Positions 1 to 11,174 of a DNA stretch of 59,104 bases are shown piece by piece (the first letter of the stretch is position 1; the number at the start of each line of letters is the position of its first letter). A program made the position numbers and the translations under genes. The stretch is from NCBI GenBank assembly GCA_900474095.1, contig UCOA01000017.1, forward strand, positions 1-59,104, read 5' to 3'. Below the pieces are notes generated by a model. The model was not told the DNA's origin, did no database searches, and saw only the letters and a program-made list of their open reading frames with translations. Source of the stretch: Hyphomicrobiales bacterium (GTDB lineage Bacteria; Pseudomonadota; Alphaproteobacteria; Rhizobiales; Rhizobiaceae).

Positions 1-495
1 CGGGAAGGCGCCGGCCGCTCCGCCGATGACGATGTTCTGCGGTGTCGAGCGCTTCAGCCACATCGTGTAGATCACGACGTAGAAGAAAATCGTGAAGGCG
101 AGCAACCCGGCCGACAGCCAGTTGACAACGATGCCCAGAATGCAGACGGAGAAGGCCGACAGTGTCAGGCCGAAGGCGAGCGCCTCGTGCGGAAGGATCT
201 TGCCGGCCGGGATCGGCCGCTTTGCCGTGCGCGTCATCACCGCATCGATATCGGCGTCGTACCACATGTTGAGGGCACCGGAGGCTCCGGCGCCCACGGC
301 GATACAGAGGATCGCGATAAAGCCGATGAAGGGATGGATGTGTCCGGGCGCCAGCACCATGCCGGCAAGCGCCGTGAACACCACCAGCGACATCACGCGC
401 GGCTTCAGCAGCTCGAAGAAATCGCGCGCAGAGGCTTCCGAGAGGCGAACGCCGCCCTCCGGGCCCATAGCGTCGTGATTTTCGATGACCGTCAT
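1..495 (-). CDS. ctaB: Protoheme IX farnesyltransferase (heme O synthase), partial
   Basis: This is the first 165 residues of a UbiA-family prenyltransferase; the gene runs off the left edge of the window and the family is usually about 300 residues long. The product is an inner-membrane enzyme that farnesylates heme b to heme O, the precursor of heme A for the aa3 oxidase encoded next to it. The sequence shows the first membrane helices and the Mg-prenyl-diphosphate motif [19 protein letters not shown] near residues 76-94. The ATG at 495 is preceded by GGACGAGAC. It lies 100 bp downstream of coxA on the same strand with a strong hairpin between them, so it is probably the third gene of a coxB-coxA-ctaB operon. 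Confidence 0.95.
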   Translation of the reverse strand, partial: MTVIENHDAMGPEGGVRLSEASARDFFELLKPRVMSLVVFTALAGMVLAPGHIHPFIGFIAILCIAVGAGASGALNMWYDADIDAVMTRTAKRPIPAGKILPHEALAFGLTLSAFSVCILGIVVNWLSAGLLAFTIFFYVVIYTMWLKRSTPQNIVIGGAAGAFP

Positions 496-556
496 GTCTC
501 GTCCTTGAATGGTCTGGCGCTTTTCAATCGCCCTTGCCGAATTTTCCGACTTGGAG

Positions 557-582
557 CGAAGCCGCCGTTTCCGGCGGCTTCG
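557..582 (-). other. Intercistronic hairpin between coxA and ctaB
   Basis: The arms at 557-567 and 572-582 are perfectly complementary over 11 bp around the 4-base loop TTTC. The only T-rich flank (GGTTTTA) lies on the plus-strand side, so for the minus-strand cox transcript this is not a standard intrinsic terminator. It could be an RNA processing or stabilising element that lowers ctaB expression relative to coxA. The function is inferred; the stem itself is seen directly. Confidence 0.6.
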
Positions 583-595
583 GTTTTACAGGCGC

Positions 596-3227
<2,632 letters not shown>

Positions 3228-3246
3228 AATATGTCTCCCTGGGCGC

Positions 3247-3260
3247 TTGATCAGGATCAA
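3247..3260. promoter_or_regulatory. FixK/FNR-type box upstream of coxB
   Basis: The sequence TTGATCAGGATCAA matches the FNR/FixK consensus TTGAT-N4-ATCAA exactly. It sits 20 bp upstream of the coxB GTG. Members of this CRP/FNR family switch oxidases with oxygen supply in rhizobia. A site this close to the start codon would more readily block than activate transcription, so repression of the aa3 oxidase in microoxic conditions is the likelier role (inference). Confidence 0.65.
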
Positions 3261-3657
3261 ACCGAAAACGCAGAATCCCTGCGATACTGAAGCGCTTCAA
3301 ACCACAGTTTGATCAGCGCCGCAACATCTGTCCATTCAAGCCCATGCGGCATTTTTGCGCAAATCGCGCATTTCGCACAGGCTCTTGAGCGATGCGGCTC
3401 TTCCGAAGGCGCGGCGGAGAAGACCGCACCGGCACATCCGGCATGTCATGTAGATGCCGGACCTATACCATATTTAAGACAGCCGGCACTACGCCGATGC
3501 CTCCCATATAATGCCTTCACCACCTGCTTTACCCTCTACGCCACCTGCATGAGCCCCATTTCCGCCACACCGGACTGGAATGTACCGCGCCGGGGCTTTT
3601 CATTTTGGTGTGCGCACTTCAAGAATAGCCGGACTGATTCTTTAGTTTGAGGTATAC
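3261..3657. other. Divergent intergenic region, coxB / ialB-like
   Basis: About 400 bp without a convincing gene between the divergent coxB and IalB-like genes. It holds a perfect 12-bp palindrome, TGAAGCGCTTCA, at 3288-3299, about 60-70 bp upstream of the coxB start, which could be a second regulator site. The rest presumably contains the two promoters; the reading frames in it show no family resemblance. Confidence 0.5.
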
Positions 3658-4197
3658 ATGGGCCTGCCCCTCCTTTCCCGGCTGCCGATCGCGGCGTTCG
3701 GACTTGCTGCCACTCTTCTATCTTATACGGCAGCGGCCCAGCAGCCCGGAGCACAACAGCCAGGCACACCCGGCACGGTGAAGTCTAACCACGGCGCCTG
3801 GTCGATCGTCTGCGACCAGCCGGCAGGGGCAACCGCCGAACAATGTGCGCTCATGCAGAACGTCATTGCCGAGGATCGTCCGGAAGTCGGCCTGTCGGTC
3901 GTCGTCTTGAAGACCGCCGATCGCAAGGCGAAGATCCTGCGCGTGCTTGCGCCGCTCGGCGTCCTGCTGCCGAACGGCCTCGGTCTCAATGTCGATGGCA
4001 AGGATATCGGCCGCGCCTATTTCGTGCGCTGCTTCTCGGACGGCTGCTATGCGGAAGTGGTTCTGGAAGAGGAACTGCTGAAGACATTCCGCAGCGGCGC
4101 GACCGCCACGTTCATTGTCTTCCAGTCGCCGGAAGAAGGCATCGGCATCCCCGTCGACCTCAAGGGCTTCGGCCAGGGCTACGACGCCCTGCCTTGA
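3658..4197 (+). CDS. Invasion-associated locus B (IalB) family protein
   Basis: A 179-residue secreted protein. An N-terminal signal peptide (ends about residue 28, SYTAAAQQ) is followed by a low-complexity QQPGAQQPG stretch and then the IalB fold with the typical opening NHGAWSIVCDQ and the closing phrases YFVRCFSDGCYAEVVLEEELL and FIVFQSPEEGIGIPVDLKG. Two cysteine pairs probably form disulfides in the periplasm. In Bartonella IalB is linked to erythrocyte invasion, but rhizobia carry several paralogs whose role is unknown, so no invasion function is claimed. GAGG lies about 6 nt before the ATG. It stands alone, divergent from coxB. Confidence 0.85.
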   Translation: MGLPLLSRLPIAAFGLAATLLSYTAAAQQPGAQQPGTPGTVKSNHGAWSIVCDQPAGATAEQCALMQNVIAEDRPEVGLSVVVLKTADRKAKILRVLAPLGVLLPNGLGLNVDGKDIGRAYFVRCFSDGCYAEVVLEEELLKTFRSGATATFIVFQSPEEGIGIPVDLKGFGQGYDALP

Positions 4198-4207
4198 GGC
4201 GCACGTT

Positions 4208-4336
4208 CCTCTTCTCCCCAGCGGGGAGAAAGCCGAACGCAGCGAGGCGATGAGGGGTTCTAATGGCACATTCGGCAGTTGAGGTTCCCCTCGTCGGGGC
4301 GCTGCGCGCCACCTTCTCCCCGACGGAGAGAAGAGG
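4208..4336. repeat. Palindromic intergenic repeat of rhizobial (RIME-like) type
   Basis: A 129-bp inverted repeat. The outer arms are CCTCTTCTCCCCAGCGGGGA and, read on the other strand from the right end, CCTCTTCTCTCCGTCGGGGA. Inner arms GATGAGGGG and CCCCTCGTC also pair. The element lies between the IalB-like gene and tldD and has no coding sense. This composition is that of the RIME/palindromic repeats scattered in Rhizobium genomes (recognised from memory); copies outside the window would confirm it. Confidence 0.75.
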
Positions 4337-4480
4337 TGCAACGGGCTCCTTGCGGGTCATCAGAGACCACCAGAGCGATGTAGCGCCACCTACCATCATT
4401 GGCGTACATCTCCGCTTGCCCCTCCCCGCACCTCTCCCTACATACAGCACCATATCCTTAAGCATCTGGAGCCCTCGCCC

Positions 4481-5896
4481 ATGAACACCGATCTCATCAA
4501 ACTGTTCGACAGCGACGAGGCGGCGGTGCGCGAGGTGCTGGCGCAGACGCTTTCCGGTGCCGACGACGGCGAACTGTTCATCGAGCACAGCCAGTCGGAA
4601 ACCTTGTCGTTTGACAATGGCCGCCTGAAGGGCGGCAGCTTCAACACGGACCAGGGGTTTGGTCTGCGCGCCGTTGCCGGGGAAGCAGTCGGCTATGCGC
4701 ATGCGGGCGATCTTTCACTCTCCGCTCTGAAGCGGGCGGCCGATGCGGTCCGCGCAGTAACGCGCGGTTATTCCGGCACCTATGCGGCAGCGCCGCAGCG
4801 CACCAACAAAAAACTCTATGGCGACGAGAACCCCATCGGCGAGCCGAGCTTCGAGGCCAAGGTTTCGCTGCTACAGGAGATCGACGCCTATCTGCGGGCC
4901 AAGGATCCGAAGGTGCGGCAGGTCACCGCCTCGATCGCCGCCAGCTGGCAGGTGGTCGATATCCTGCGTGCCGACGGCGAGCGCATGCACGACATCCGGC
5001 CAATGACGCGCCTCAATATCTCCGTCGTCGTCGGCGAAGGCGACCGGCAGGAATCTGGCTCCCACGGCGTCGGCGGAAGGCGCGGCTTCGGCGATTTCGT
5101 CGCCACCGACAACTGGCAGCGCGGCGCCGACGAGGCCCTGCGGCAGGCGCTGGTCAACCTGACCGCCATCGACGCGCCGGCCGGCACCATGGATGTGGTG
5201 CTTTCCTCCGGCTGGCCGGGCGTAATGCTGCATGAAGCCGTCGGCCATGGCCTTGAGGGCGATTTCAATCGCAAGAAGACATCGGCTTTTGCCGGACTGA
5301 TGGGCAGCCAGGTCGCTGCCAAGGGCGTGACCGTCGTCGATGACGGCACGATCGAGGCCCGGCGCGGATCGCTGACCATCGACGACGAGGGCACGCCGTC
5401 CGGTTACAATGTGCTGATCGATGACGGCAAGCTGGTTGGCTACATGCAGGACCGGCAGAACGCCCGGTTGATGGGCATGCAGCCGACCGGCAACGGACGA
5501 CGGGAATCCTACGCGCATGTGCCGATGCCGCGTATGACCAACACCTACATGCTTTCCGGCGACAAGACGCCTGAAGAGATCATCGCATCGGTGAAGAAGG
5601 GCATCTATGCCGTCTCCTTCGGCGGCGGCCAGGTGGATATCACCTCGGGCAAATTCGTCTTCGGCTGCACCGAGGCCTATCTGATCGACAACGGCAGGAT
5701 CGGCGCGCCGGTCAAGGGTGCCATGCTGATCGGCAACGGGCCGGACGCGATGCAGCGCATCACCATGATCGGCAACGACATGAAACTCGATACCGGCATG
5801 GGCAATTGCGGCAAGGGTGGCCAGTGGGTGCCCGTCGGCGTCGGCCAGCCGCATCTGAGAATGAACGAGATGACTGTCGGCGGCACCCAGGCCTGA
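4481..5896 (+). CDS. tldD: Metalloprotease TldD
   Basis: A 471-residue cytoplasmic zinc metallopeptidase subunit. In enterobacteria TldD pairs with TldE (PmbA) to process microcin precursors and degrade unfolded peptides. The zinc motif HEAVGHGLEGD starts at residue 251, with the downstream conserved blocks GTPSGYNVLIDDGKLVGYMQ, GNGRRESYAH and the C-terminal GNCGKGGQ-VPVGVGQP. Full length for the family. A weak GGAG lies about 10 nt upstream of the ATG. No tldE partner is in the window. Confidence 0.95.
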   Translation: MNTDLIKLFDSDEAAVREVLAQTLSGADDGELFIEHSQSETLSFDNGRLKGGSFNTDQGFGLRAVAGEAVGYAHAGDLSLSALKRAADAVRAVTRGYSGTYAAAPQRTNKKLYGDENPIGEPSFEAKVSLLQEIDAYLRAKDPKVRQVTASIAASWQVVDILRADGERMHDIRPMTRLNISVVVGEGDRQESGSHGVGGRRGFGDFVATDNWQRGADEALRQALVNLTAIDAPAGTMDVVLSSGWPGVMLHEAVGHGLEGDFNRKKTSAFAGLMGSQVAAKGVTVVDDGTIEARRGSLTIDDEGTPSGYNVLIDDGKLVGYMQDRQNARLMGMQPTGNGRRESYAHVPMPRMTNTYMLSGDKTPEEIIASVKKGIYAVSFGGGQVDITSGKFVFGCTEAYLIDNGRIGAPVKGAMLIGNGPDAMQRITMIGNDMKLDTGMGNCGKGGQWVPVGVGQPHLRMNEMTVGGTQA

Positions 5897-6127
5897 GACC
5901 ACGCACGCAATTGCCGACGCCATGCGCGTGCCCGTCACGGACCTGCCTGGCCAGTTCGGGTCAAGTCGTCGCCCGTGTTTCACGGCCGATGGCCTCTGGC
6001 TTGACGCTACTCTGCCCTACAAAAGCCCGGCGCAATGCTGTCGTGGAACCAAAAGCCCCAACCCGAGTTATTCCCGCACGCCGCATAACCTCTTGAAATA
6101 GCGGCCGGTTAGCAAGGGAGACCCATC

Positions 6128-6205
6128 ATGGGACGCGGAATTCTGCTTTGGCTGTTGGGGGTCCCGATCCCCATTATCATCCTTCTCGCCCTCTTCTTCC
6201 GATAG
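6128..6205 (+). CDS. 25-residue hydrophobic membrane peptide
   Basis: A very short gene: MGRGILLWLLGVPIPIIILL followed by ALFFR. It forms a single membrane helix with a proline kink and a positive N-terminus. AGGGAG lies about 8 nt before the ATG, and the next membrane-protein gene starts 9 bp after the stop, so the pair is very probably cotranscribed. I recall close relatives of this peptide widely in alphaproteobacteria, but its role is unknown. Easily missed because of its size. Confidence 0.7.
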   Translation: MGRGILLWLLGVPIPIIILLALFFR

Positions 6206-6214
6206 GTGGGCGAG

Positions 6215-7111
6215 ATGACTATCCCCTCCTCTACGGCATCAGCCTTGTCGTCTGACGAATCGTCCGTCTCCGCCGTCAGCTGGGGCGCTATAGTCGCCGG
6301 CGCGGTGGCGGCAGCGGCGACCACGTTGCTATTGACGCTGCTTGGCTCCGGCTTCGGGCTGACGATGGTTTCGCCATGGTCCTCCGAGGGCGTCTCTCTG
6401 ACGACTTTCGCTGTTTCGACCGCCATCTGGCTCGTGATTGTGCAATGGATATCGTCTGCGCTCGGAGGCTACATTGCCGGGCGCCTGCGAACAAAGTGGA
6501 GTGGCGTTCACGCGGACGAAGTTTTCTTCCGGGATACGGCACATGGCGTTCTTGCCTGGGCTGTTGCGACTTTAATCGTCGCGGGATCACTCGGATCGGT
6601 CGTTTCATCGACGATCGGCGCGGGCGTCCAGGCAACATCGACGATCACCGCCGGGGCTACGGCTGCGGGTGCCGCGGCGGCAACGTCGGATGAAGCAAGC
6701 AACGCGACCTCATACTTTGTCGACAGCCTGCTGCGTCCTGCCAATCCGACCGCCGCGCCGGCGGCAACGCCGCAGGATGATGCCGCCGGCGAAGTGTCGC
6801 GCATACTTCTGAACAGCGCAACGAGCGGCGAGATGCCGGAAGCTGACCGCACCTATCTCGCCCAGCTTGTGGCTTCCCGCACAGGACTTTCGGAAACGGA
6901 TGCCAAGGCCCGCGTCGATGACGTTCTAAAACGCATCGAAGACGCCAAGGTTGCCGCCCAGGAAGCAGCCGACACGGCCCGAAAGGCCAGTGCCACCGTC
7001 GCCTTGCTTGGTGCCCTGTCGCTCCTCGTGGGCGGTTTTGTCGCCGGTGTCGGCGCAGCCCTTGGCGGGCGCCAGCGCGATGACATCGACGGGTTGTACG
7101 TCGGTCGATAA
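6215..7111 (+). CDS. Conserved multi-pass membrane protein of unknown function
   Basis: A 298-residue protein. It has an N-terminal helix (VSWGAIVAGAVAAAATTLLL), a second near VSTAIWLVIVQWISSALGGYIAGRL, a third (GVLAWAVATLIVAGSLGSVV), an Ala/Thr-rich central segment, a polar coiled region near residues 195-262 and a last helix ending GGFVAGVGAALGG. Homologs are common in rhizobia and unnamed; some carry misleading labels. I chose the ATG at 6215; an in-frame GTG 9 bp upstream is less likely. A strong terminator follows, closing the two-gene unit with the 25-residue peptide. Confidence 0.8.
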   Translation: MTIPSSTASALSSDESSVSAVSWGAIVAGAVAAAATTLLLTLLGSGFGLTMVSPWSSEGVSLTTFAVSTAIWLVIVQWISSALGGYIAGRLRTKWSGVHADEVFFRDTAHGVLAWAVATLIVAGSLGSVVSSTIGAGVQATSTITAGATAAGAAAATSDEASNATSYFVDSLLRPANPTAAPAATPQDDAAGEVSRILLNSATSGEMPEADRTYLAQLVASRTGLSETDAKARVDDVLKRIEDAKVAAQEAADTARKASATVALLGALSLLVGGFVAGVGAALGGRQRDDIDGLYVGR

Positions 7112-7127
7112 CGCGGCCTAGCCCCGG

Positions 7128-7161
7128 AAAAGGGCGGATTGCAAGAGCATTCCGCCCTTTT
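7128..7161 (+). terminator. Intrinsic terminator
   Basis: An 11-bp perfect stem (AAAAGGGCGGA at 7128-7138 with TCCGCCCTTTT at 7151-7161) around a 12-base loop, ending in a T tract. It lies 17 bp after the stop of the membrane-protein gene. Confidence 0.8.
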
Positions 7162-7288
7162 CGCATGCGGGCAGAGCGGAGGCTTCGAAATTCAACCGGT
7201 GTTAACGGTGCTCCCGTATACTGCGGCTCGCTCCAGCGCCGCGCGTCAAACCTGACGCGCAAACGACGCTGTAGCACCTTGAAATTGC

Positions 7289-7333
7289 TGCATACTTTAT
7301 CCTTGAATCGATTCCGATTTAAGGAATTATGCA
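7289..7333 (-). repeat. Palindromic repeat, copy 1
   Basis: An imperfect palindrome bounded by TGCATA and TATGCA with inner AATCG/CGATT arms. Read on the minus strand it closely matches 56658-56703, and the similarity continues into the flank (ATGCAGCAATTTCAA, then a GCxxCAGC tail), giving about 70 bp of shared element. Here it lies antisense just upstream of the polysaccharide deacetylase gene. See copy 2, which is inside a small gene. Confidence 0.75.
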
Positions 7334-7376
7334 GTACCGCAACCGCCCAACGTTGGCGGAACGTTGGAAGTGTCCC

Positions 7377-8417
7377 GTGAAAGCCATGTTGCGAAGACTT
7401 GTCAAACGCGCCGCCATTACCGGGGGGCTCGAAGCCGCACGGTTGGCAAATGCCGCCGGCCTGATGCGGCGCGCCCGCGGACGCGGCGCGATCTTCACGC
7501 TTCATCATGTCCGCCCGAAAAAGCCGCGTGTCTTCGACCCCAATGCCCATCTGGAAATCACGCCGGAGTTTCTCGACACGGCGATCACCCGGTTGAAGCG
7601 CGACGGCTACCGGTTCATTGCTCTGGACGCGCTCCCCGCCCACCTCGCATCGAGCGATTCTCAGCCGGTCGCGGCGTTCACGCTCGACGACGGTTATCGC
7701 AACAACCTTGACTACGCGGCCCCGGTCTTCTCCAGGCATGGCGTGCCCTTCACCGTCTTCGTCACCGGCGGATTCGTCGACCGGACCGAGATCCTCTGGT
7801 GGGAAGTGCTTGCCGACCTTTTGGAGCGGCAGACGAGCCTCGCGTTCCAATTCGACAAGCAGATCGAGACGCTGCCAGCCACAACGCTGCAGCAGAAACA
7901 GGCGGCCTTCGATCGTATCGCCGCCTTCATCCATGCGATCGACGAAACGACGGCTGTGGACCGGCTGAAAGGCATGGCCGATTTTCAGGGCGTCGATGCC
8001 CTGAAGCTGACGGCGGACCTGACGCTCGATGAAACCGGCCTGAGGACACTCATTGAGAACCCTCTGGCAAGCCTTGGCGCCCACACGATCACCCATCGCG
8101 CCCTGGCACGCCTGACCGACGATGCCGTACGAACCGAGATGGAGCGCTCGGCCATGCGCGTCGAGCGTATCACCGGTCGCCGGCCGGCGACATTTGCCTA
8201 TCCCTATGGCTATAGGGGGACCGTTTCGCCGCGCGAACACCGGACGGCGAGAGACCTCGGCTTCACGATCGCCGTTACCACGCAGCCGGGCACGCTGGCC
8301 AATGGCATCGAAACGGCCGCATTGCCCCGCATCTCGCTGAACGGTCTTTTTCAGAAGGCGGGCTATGTCAGCGCGCTCGCCTCCGGAACGCCATTCAGGC
8401 TGATGGGAAGCAGCTAG
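7377..8417 (+). CDS. Polysaccharide deacetylase family protein (NodB domain)
   Basis: A 346-residue carbohydrate esterase family 4-type protein. The metal-binding motifs are visible: TLDDGYRNN (motif 1, aspartate pair) and SLGAHTITHRAL (motif 2, the two histidines), followed by FAYPYGYRG. Such enzymes remove N-acetyl groups from surface polysaccharide or peptidoglycan sugars; the substrate cannot be told from sequence. No signal peptide is clear. I chose GTG 7377 because GGAAG lies 6 nt upstream; an ATG at 7329 lies inside the palindromic repeat, and an ATG at 7386 is also possible. Confidence 0.85.
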   Translation: MKAMLRRLVKRAAITGGLEAARLANAAGLMRRARGRGAIFTLHHVRPKKPRVFDPNAHLEITPEFLDTAITRLKRDGYRFIALDALPAHLASSDSQPVAAFTLDDGYRNNLDYAAPVFSRHGVPFTVFVTGGFVDRTEILWWEVLADLLERQTSLAFQFDKQIETLPATTLQQKQAAFDRIAAFIHAIDETTAVDRLKGMADFQGVDALKLTADLTLDETGLRTLIENPLASLGAHTITHRALARLTDDAVRTEMERSAMRVERITGRRPATFAYPYGYRGTVSPREHRTARDLGFTIAVTTQPGTLANGIETAALPRISLNGLFQKAGYVSALASGTPFRLMGSS

Positions 8418-8429
8418 CCCCGCCGGTGG

Positions 8430-9050
8430 TCAGGGATACATCCTGACCTTGCTCCAGTTACCCTCCGGCGCATCGCGGCTGAACTCGATGCGGTCGTGCA
8501 GGCGGAAGGCGCCGTCTTTCCAGAACTCGATCGACGTCGGCTTGATCCGGAAACCGGACCAGTAGTCGGGCCGCGGGATTTCACCGATGACGTAGCGAGC
8601 CGTATATTCGGCCACGGCCTTTTCCAGCGCGAAGCGGCTTTCGAGCGGCCGCGATTGTTTCGACGCCCAGGCGCCGATGCGGCTGCCACGGGCACGGGTC
8701 TTGAAATATTCGTCCGCCTCTTCGTTGCTGACGATCTCGACGGGACCGCGCACCCGCACCTGACGGCGCAAGGTCTTCCAGTGAAAGCACATCGCCGCCT
8801 TCATATTGCCGAGGAGTTCCTGGCCCTTGCGGCTCTCGAAATTGGTGTAGAAAACGAAACCGCGCTCATCGAAGTCCTTCAACAGGACCATGCGTACATC
8901 CGGCAAGCCATCGGCATCTACAGTCGCCAGTGCCAAGGCATTGGGATCGTTGATCTCCGATGCCTGCGCCTCCTTCAGCCATGCGCCAAAAAGGGAAAAG
9001 GGCTCGTTCTCTTCGGTGAAGTCACCAGTTGTTAACCCGGTCTCGCTCAT
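8430..9050 (-). CDS. pdxH: Pyridoxamine 5'-phosphate oxidase
   Basis: A 206-residue FMN enzyme that oxidises pyridoxine/pyridoxamine 5'-phosphate to pyridoxal 5'-phosphate, the last step of vitamin B6 supply and salvage. Conserved segments include [40 protein letters not shown] and [11 protein letters not shown], ending [11 protein letters not shown]. Length matches the family. The ATG at 9050 is chosen over an upstream frame extension to 9182, whose residues look non-homologous. It is divergent from the surface lipoprotein gene (126 bp apart) and converges on the deacetylase gene. Confidence 0.96.
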   Translation of the reverse strand: MSETGLTTGDFTEENEPFSLFGAWLKEAQASEINDPNALALATVDADGLPDVRMVLLKDFDERGFVFYTNFESRKGQELLGNMKAAMCFHWKTLRRQVRVRGPVEIVSNEEADEYFKTRARGSRIGAWASKQSRPLESRFALEKAVAEYTARYVIGEIPRPDYWSGFRIKPTSIEFWKDGAFRLHDRIEFSRDAPEGNWSKVRMYP

Positions 9051-9176
9051 ATTGTATTCCAATGCCGTGATGTGGCGATTGAGCCAGAGGGCCCCGCCCG
9101 CCGAGAAAAAAATGTCAGAGCCTGCCGATGCGTCCTTGGACCTCGAAGCTGCTCTTTCGAGTCTGACAGGTATGCC

Positions 9177-9629
9177 GTGCAAGACATAGCAAAGTGGATC
9201 AAGGACACAAAGGTTTTCTCCCGGTTGACGGGAATGGCCGTTCTGTGCCTCACCGCAGGCGCCCTGTCGGGATGCATGGGAGCCGGACTTGGCCTTTCGG
9301 GCTCCTCCGATGTCGACACGACCGTTGCGACCGGCTCCGTCCCGCAGCCGAGCAACGACGAAAACAATGCCGACGCCATTACCGTGCGCAACGCCGTGTC
9401 CTCCGCCGATGTAACGAAGACTACCGGAAACCCCATTCCCTGGGCAAACGCAAGCTCAGGCAGCGCCGGCGTCATCAGCAGCATCGCCGAGGAAGAGGTG
9501 AACGGCACCGTCTGCCGCAGTTTTACCACGACCCGCCATTCCTACCAGGGTATCGCAAAATTCGATGGCAAGACCTGCATGCTTGGAACCGGCGAATGGT
9601 ATCTCACCAGTTTCGGCCCACGTAGCTAG
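9177..9629 (+). CDS. RT0821/Lpp0805-type surface lipoprotein
   Basis: A 150-residue predicted lipoprotein. The signal segment [18 protein letters not shown] ends in the lipobox LSGC. The C-terminal half, [19 protein letters not shown] then [13 protein letters not shown], is the typical domain of the rickettsial/rhizobial outer-surface antigen group. GTG 9177 is chosen because AGG lies about 6 nt upstream and it leaves a normal signal-peptide length; longer in-frame starts at 9072 would bury the signal. Function unknown; probably anchored in the envelope. Confidence 0.75.
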   Translation: MQDIAKWIKDTKVFSRLTGMAVLCLTAGALSGCMGAGLGLSGSSDVDTTVATGSVPQPSNDENNADAITVRNAVSSADVTKTTGNPIPWANASSGSAGVISSIAEEEVNGTVCRSFTTTRHSYQGIAKFDGKTCMLGTGEWYLTSFGPRS

Positions 9630-9858
9630 CCAAGCCGTCCCATTCCGCTACCTGCCATTAACCACGCTTCGACAAAGCCGCGCGACCTGGCCCATGCAAT
9701 GCCATTCCGGCCCGGCGGCTAACCGATATTTAAGCAGCAGCTTCCCATCATCGCAACCATCAGGAGCGTGCCCGGCGCGGCGCGGTCTCCTCGTTGTTTC
9801 AACAGGCTGAAACGGACCGCTGGATGCGGTGCCTCGGCCCTCAAGAGCGGTGACATGC

Positions 9859-10959
9859 ATGCGTGATCCCTATTCAGTGCTCGGCGTCAGACGCAATGCC
9901 GGAGCAGACGAGATCAAGGCCGCCTGGCGGGCGGTGGCGAAAACCGTGCATCCCGACCAGAACAAGGACGATCCGCTGGCGACCCAGCGCTTTGCCGAGG
10001 CCGGCCGCGCCTACGAGGTGCTGAAGGACCCGAAGCTGCGCAACCGCTACGACTATGCACGTCGCGAGGCTGAACTGCGCCGCATGGAAGAAATGAAGCG
10101 CAAGAGCAGCGGCGCAAGCGAGGAAGAAACCATCGATCCGGAAACGGCCGAGGAGATGATTTCGCGGATCTTCGGCGCTGACAATCGCGTCAAGCCGCAG
10201 GAGAGCAACAAGCCGCAGGAGAGAAAGCCGGCCGCGGCCGCACCGCAAGCCAAGGCCGAGCCGAAGCCTGAAGCGAAAGCCGAACCAAAAAGCGAGGCTG
10301 TGACCGAACCTGACGCAAAGCCGGAAGCGAAAGCAGAAACAGCGGAAAAGTCGGCAGGCTTTGGCGGTCTTCCCCGCGCTGCCGCGCCTGCCGCCGAATT
10401 GGTCTCGGCCATCGTCCGGCGCATTCGCGGCACGGCAAACAAGACCGCCGACAAGGTGCCGGAAATCTTCTGCGACGTCACTGTATCGGTCGAGGACATT
10501 TTTCGCCGCGAGAAGGCAACCGCAACTCTGCCCGACGGTCAGACCCTGAAGGTCAGCCTACCGGCCGGCGCGACCGATGGCAGCGTCATTCGTCTCAAGG
10601 AGCAGGGCTACCGGCTGAACGGCATGTTACGCGGCGACGTCGTCGTGACCGTCCGTATTGCCCAGGACGGAGCGTTCCGACCGGATGGTATCGACCTGCG
10701 CACGACGCTGCCGGTGAATCTCCAGGATGCGGTGCTCGGATGCGAGACCGCGGTGGAGACCCTGACAGGTGCGGTCAAGGTAACGGTTCCGGCCTGGTCC
10801 GGCTCAGACCATGTGATCCGGCTCGAAGGCCACGGACTGCCGTCTACCGATGGCAAACGCGGCGATTTGCTGGTGGAGCTGCGGCTTATGTTGTGGGAAA
10901 AGCCGGACGAAAAAGTCACCGATCTCATGCGCAGCCTGCGCAACGGACTGTATTTGTAA
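9859..10959 (+). CDS. DnaJ-like (CbpA-type) J-domain co-chaperone
   Basis: A 366-residue protein with an N-terminal J domain (residues 1-65, HPD at 31-33), a low-complexity linker rich in KPEA/KAEP repeats (roughly 110-170) and a C-terminal DnaJ substrate-binding region (SVEDIFRREKATATLPDGQT to the end). The cysteine zinc-finger region of true DnaJ is absent, so it is a CbpA/class-B type partner that stimulates DnaK ATPase. The N-terminal choice follows the conserved MRDPYSVLGV. It stands 215 bp upstream of fabI on the same strand. Confidence 0.88.
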   Translation: MRDPYSVLGVRRNAGADEIKAAWRAVAKTVHPDQNKDDPLATQRFAEAGRAYEVLKDPKLRNRYDYARREAELRRMEEMKRKSSGASEEETIDPETAEEMISRIFGADNRVKPQESNKPQERKPAAAAPQAKAEPKPEAKAEPKSEAVTEPDAKPEAKAETAEKSAGFGGLPRAAAPAAELVSAIVRRIRGTANKTADKVPEIFCDVTVSVEDIFRREKATATLPDGQTLKVSLPAGATDGSVIRLKEQGYRLNGMLRGDVVVTVRIAQDGAFRPDGIDLRTTLPVNLQDAVLGCETAVETLTGAVKVTVPAWSGSDHVIRLEGHGLPSTDGKRGDLLVELRLMLWEKPDEKVTDLMRSLRNGLYL

Positions 10960-11174
10960 CGCTTTTACGACAATTCCGGTGGACGCTGACCCATTGTTAC
11001 CGGGACTAACAGTTCCTGATCTGCACCACGCTTGAACCACAATGGCGGCTATGCCATAGCCAATGCTCGAAGATTCAGGACCGGCGCGGCGCGCGGTTCC
11101 GGCAGGTTTAACGATGCGGAATTTCCAACCAGAACGGCTGGCGGAAACAGAGGCAATATTGGGGGCATAACGGC

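Noticed and set aside
3309..3650. 113-codon plus frame in the coxB/ialB gap
   Set aside because: No ribosome-binding site and non-protein-like composition; treated as promoter region.
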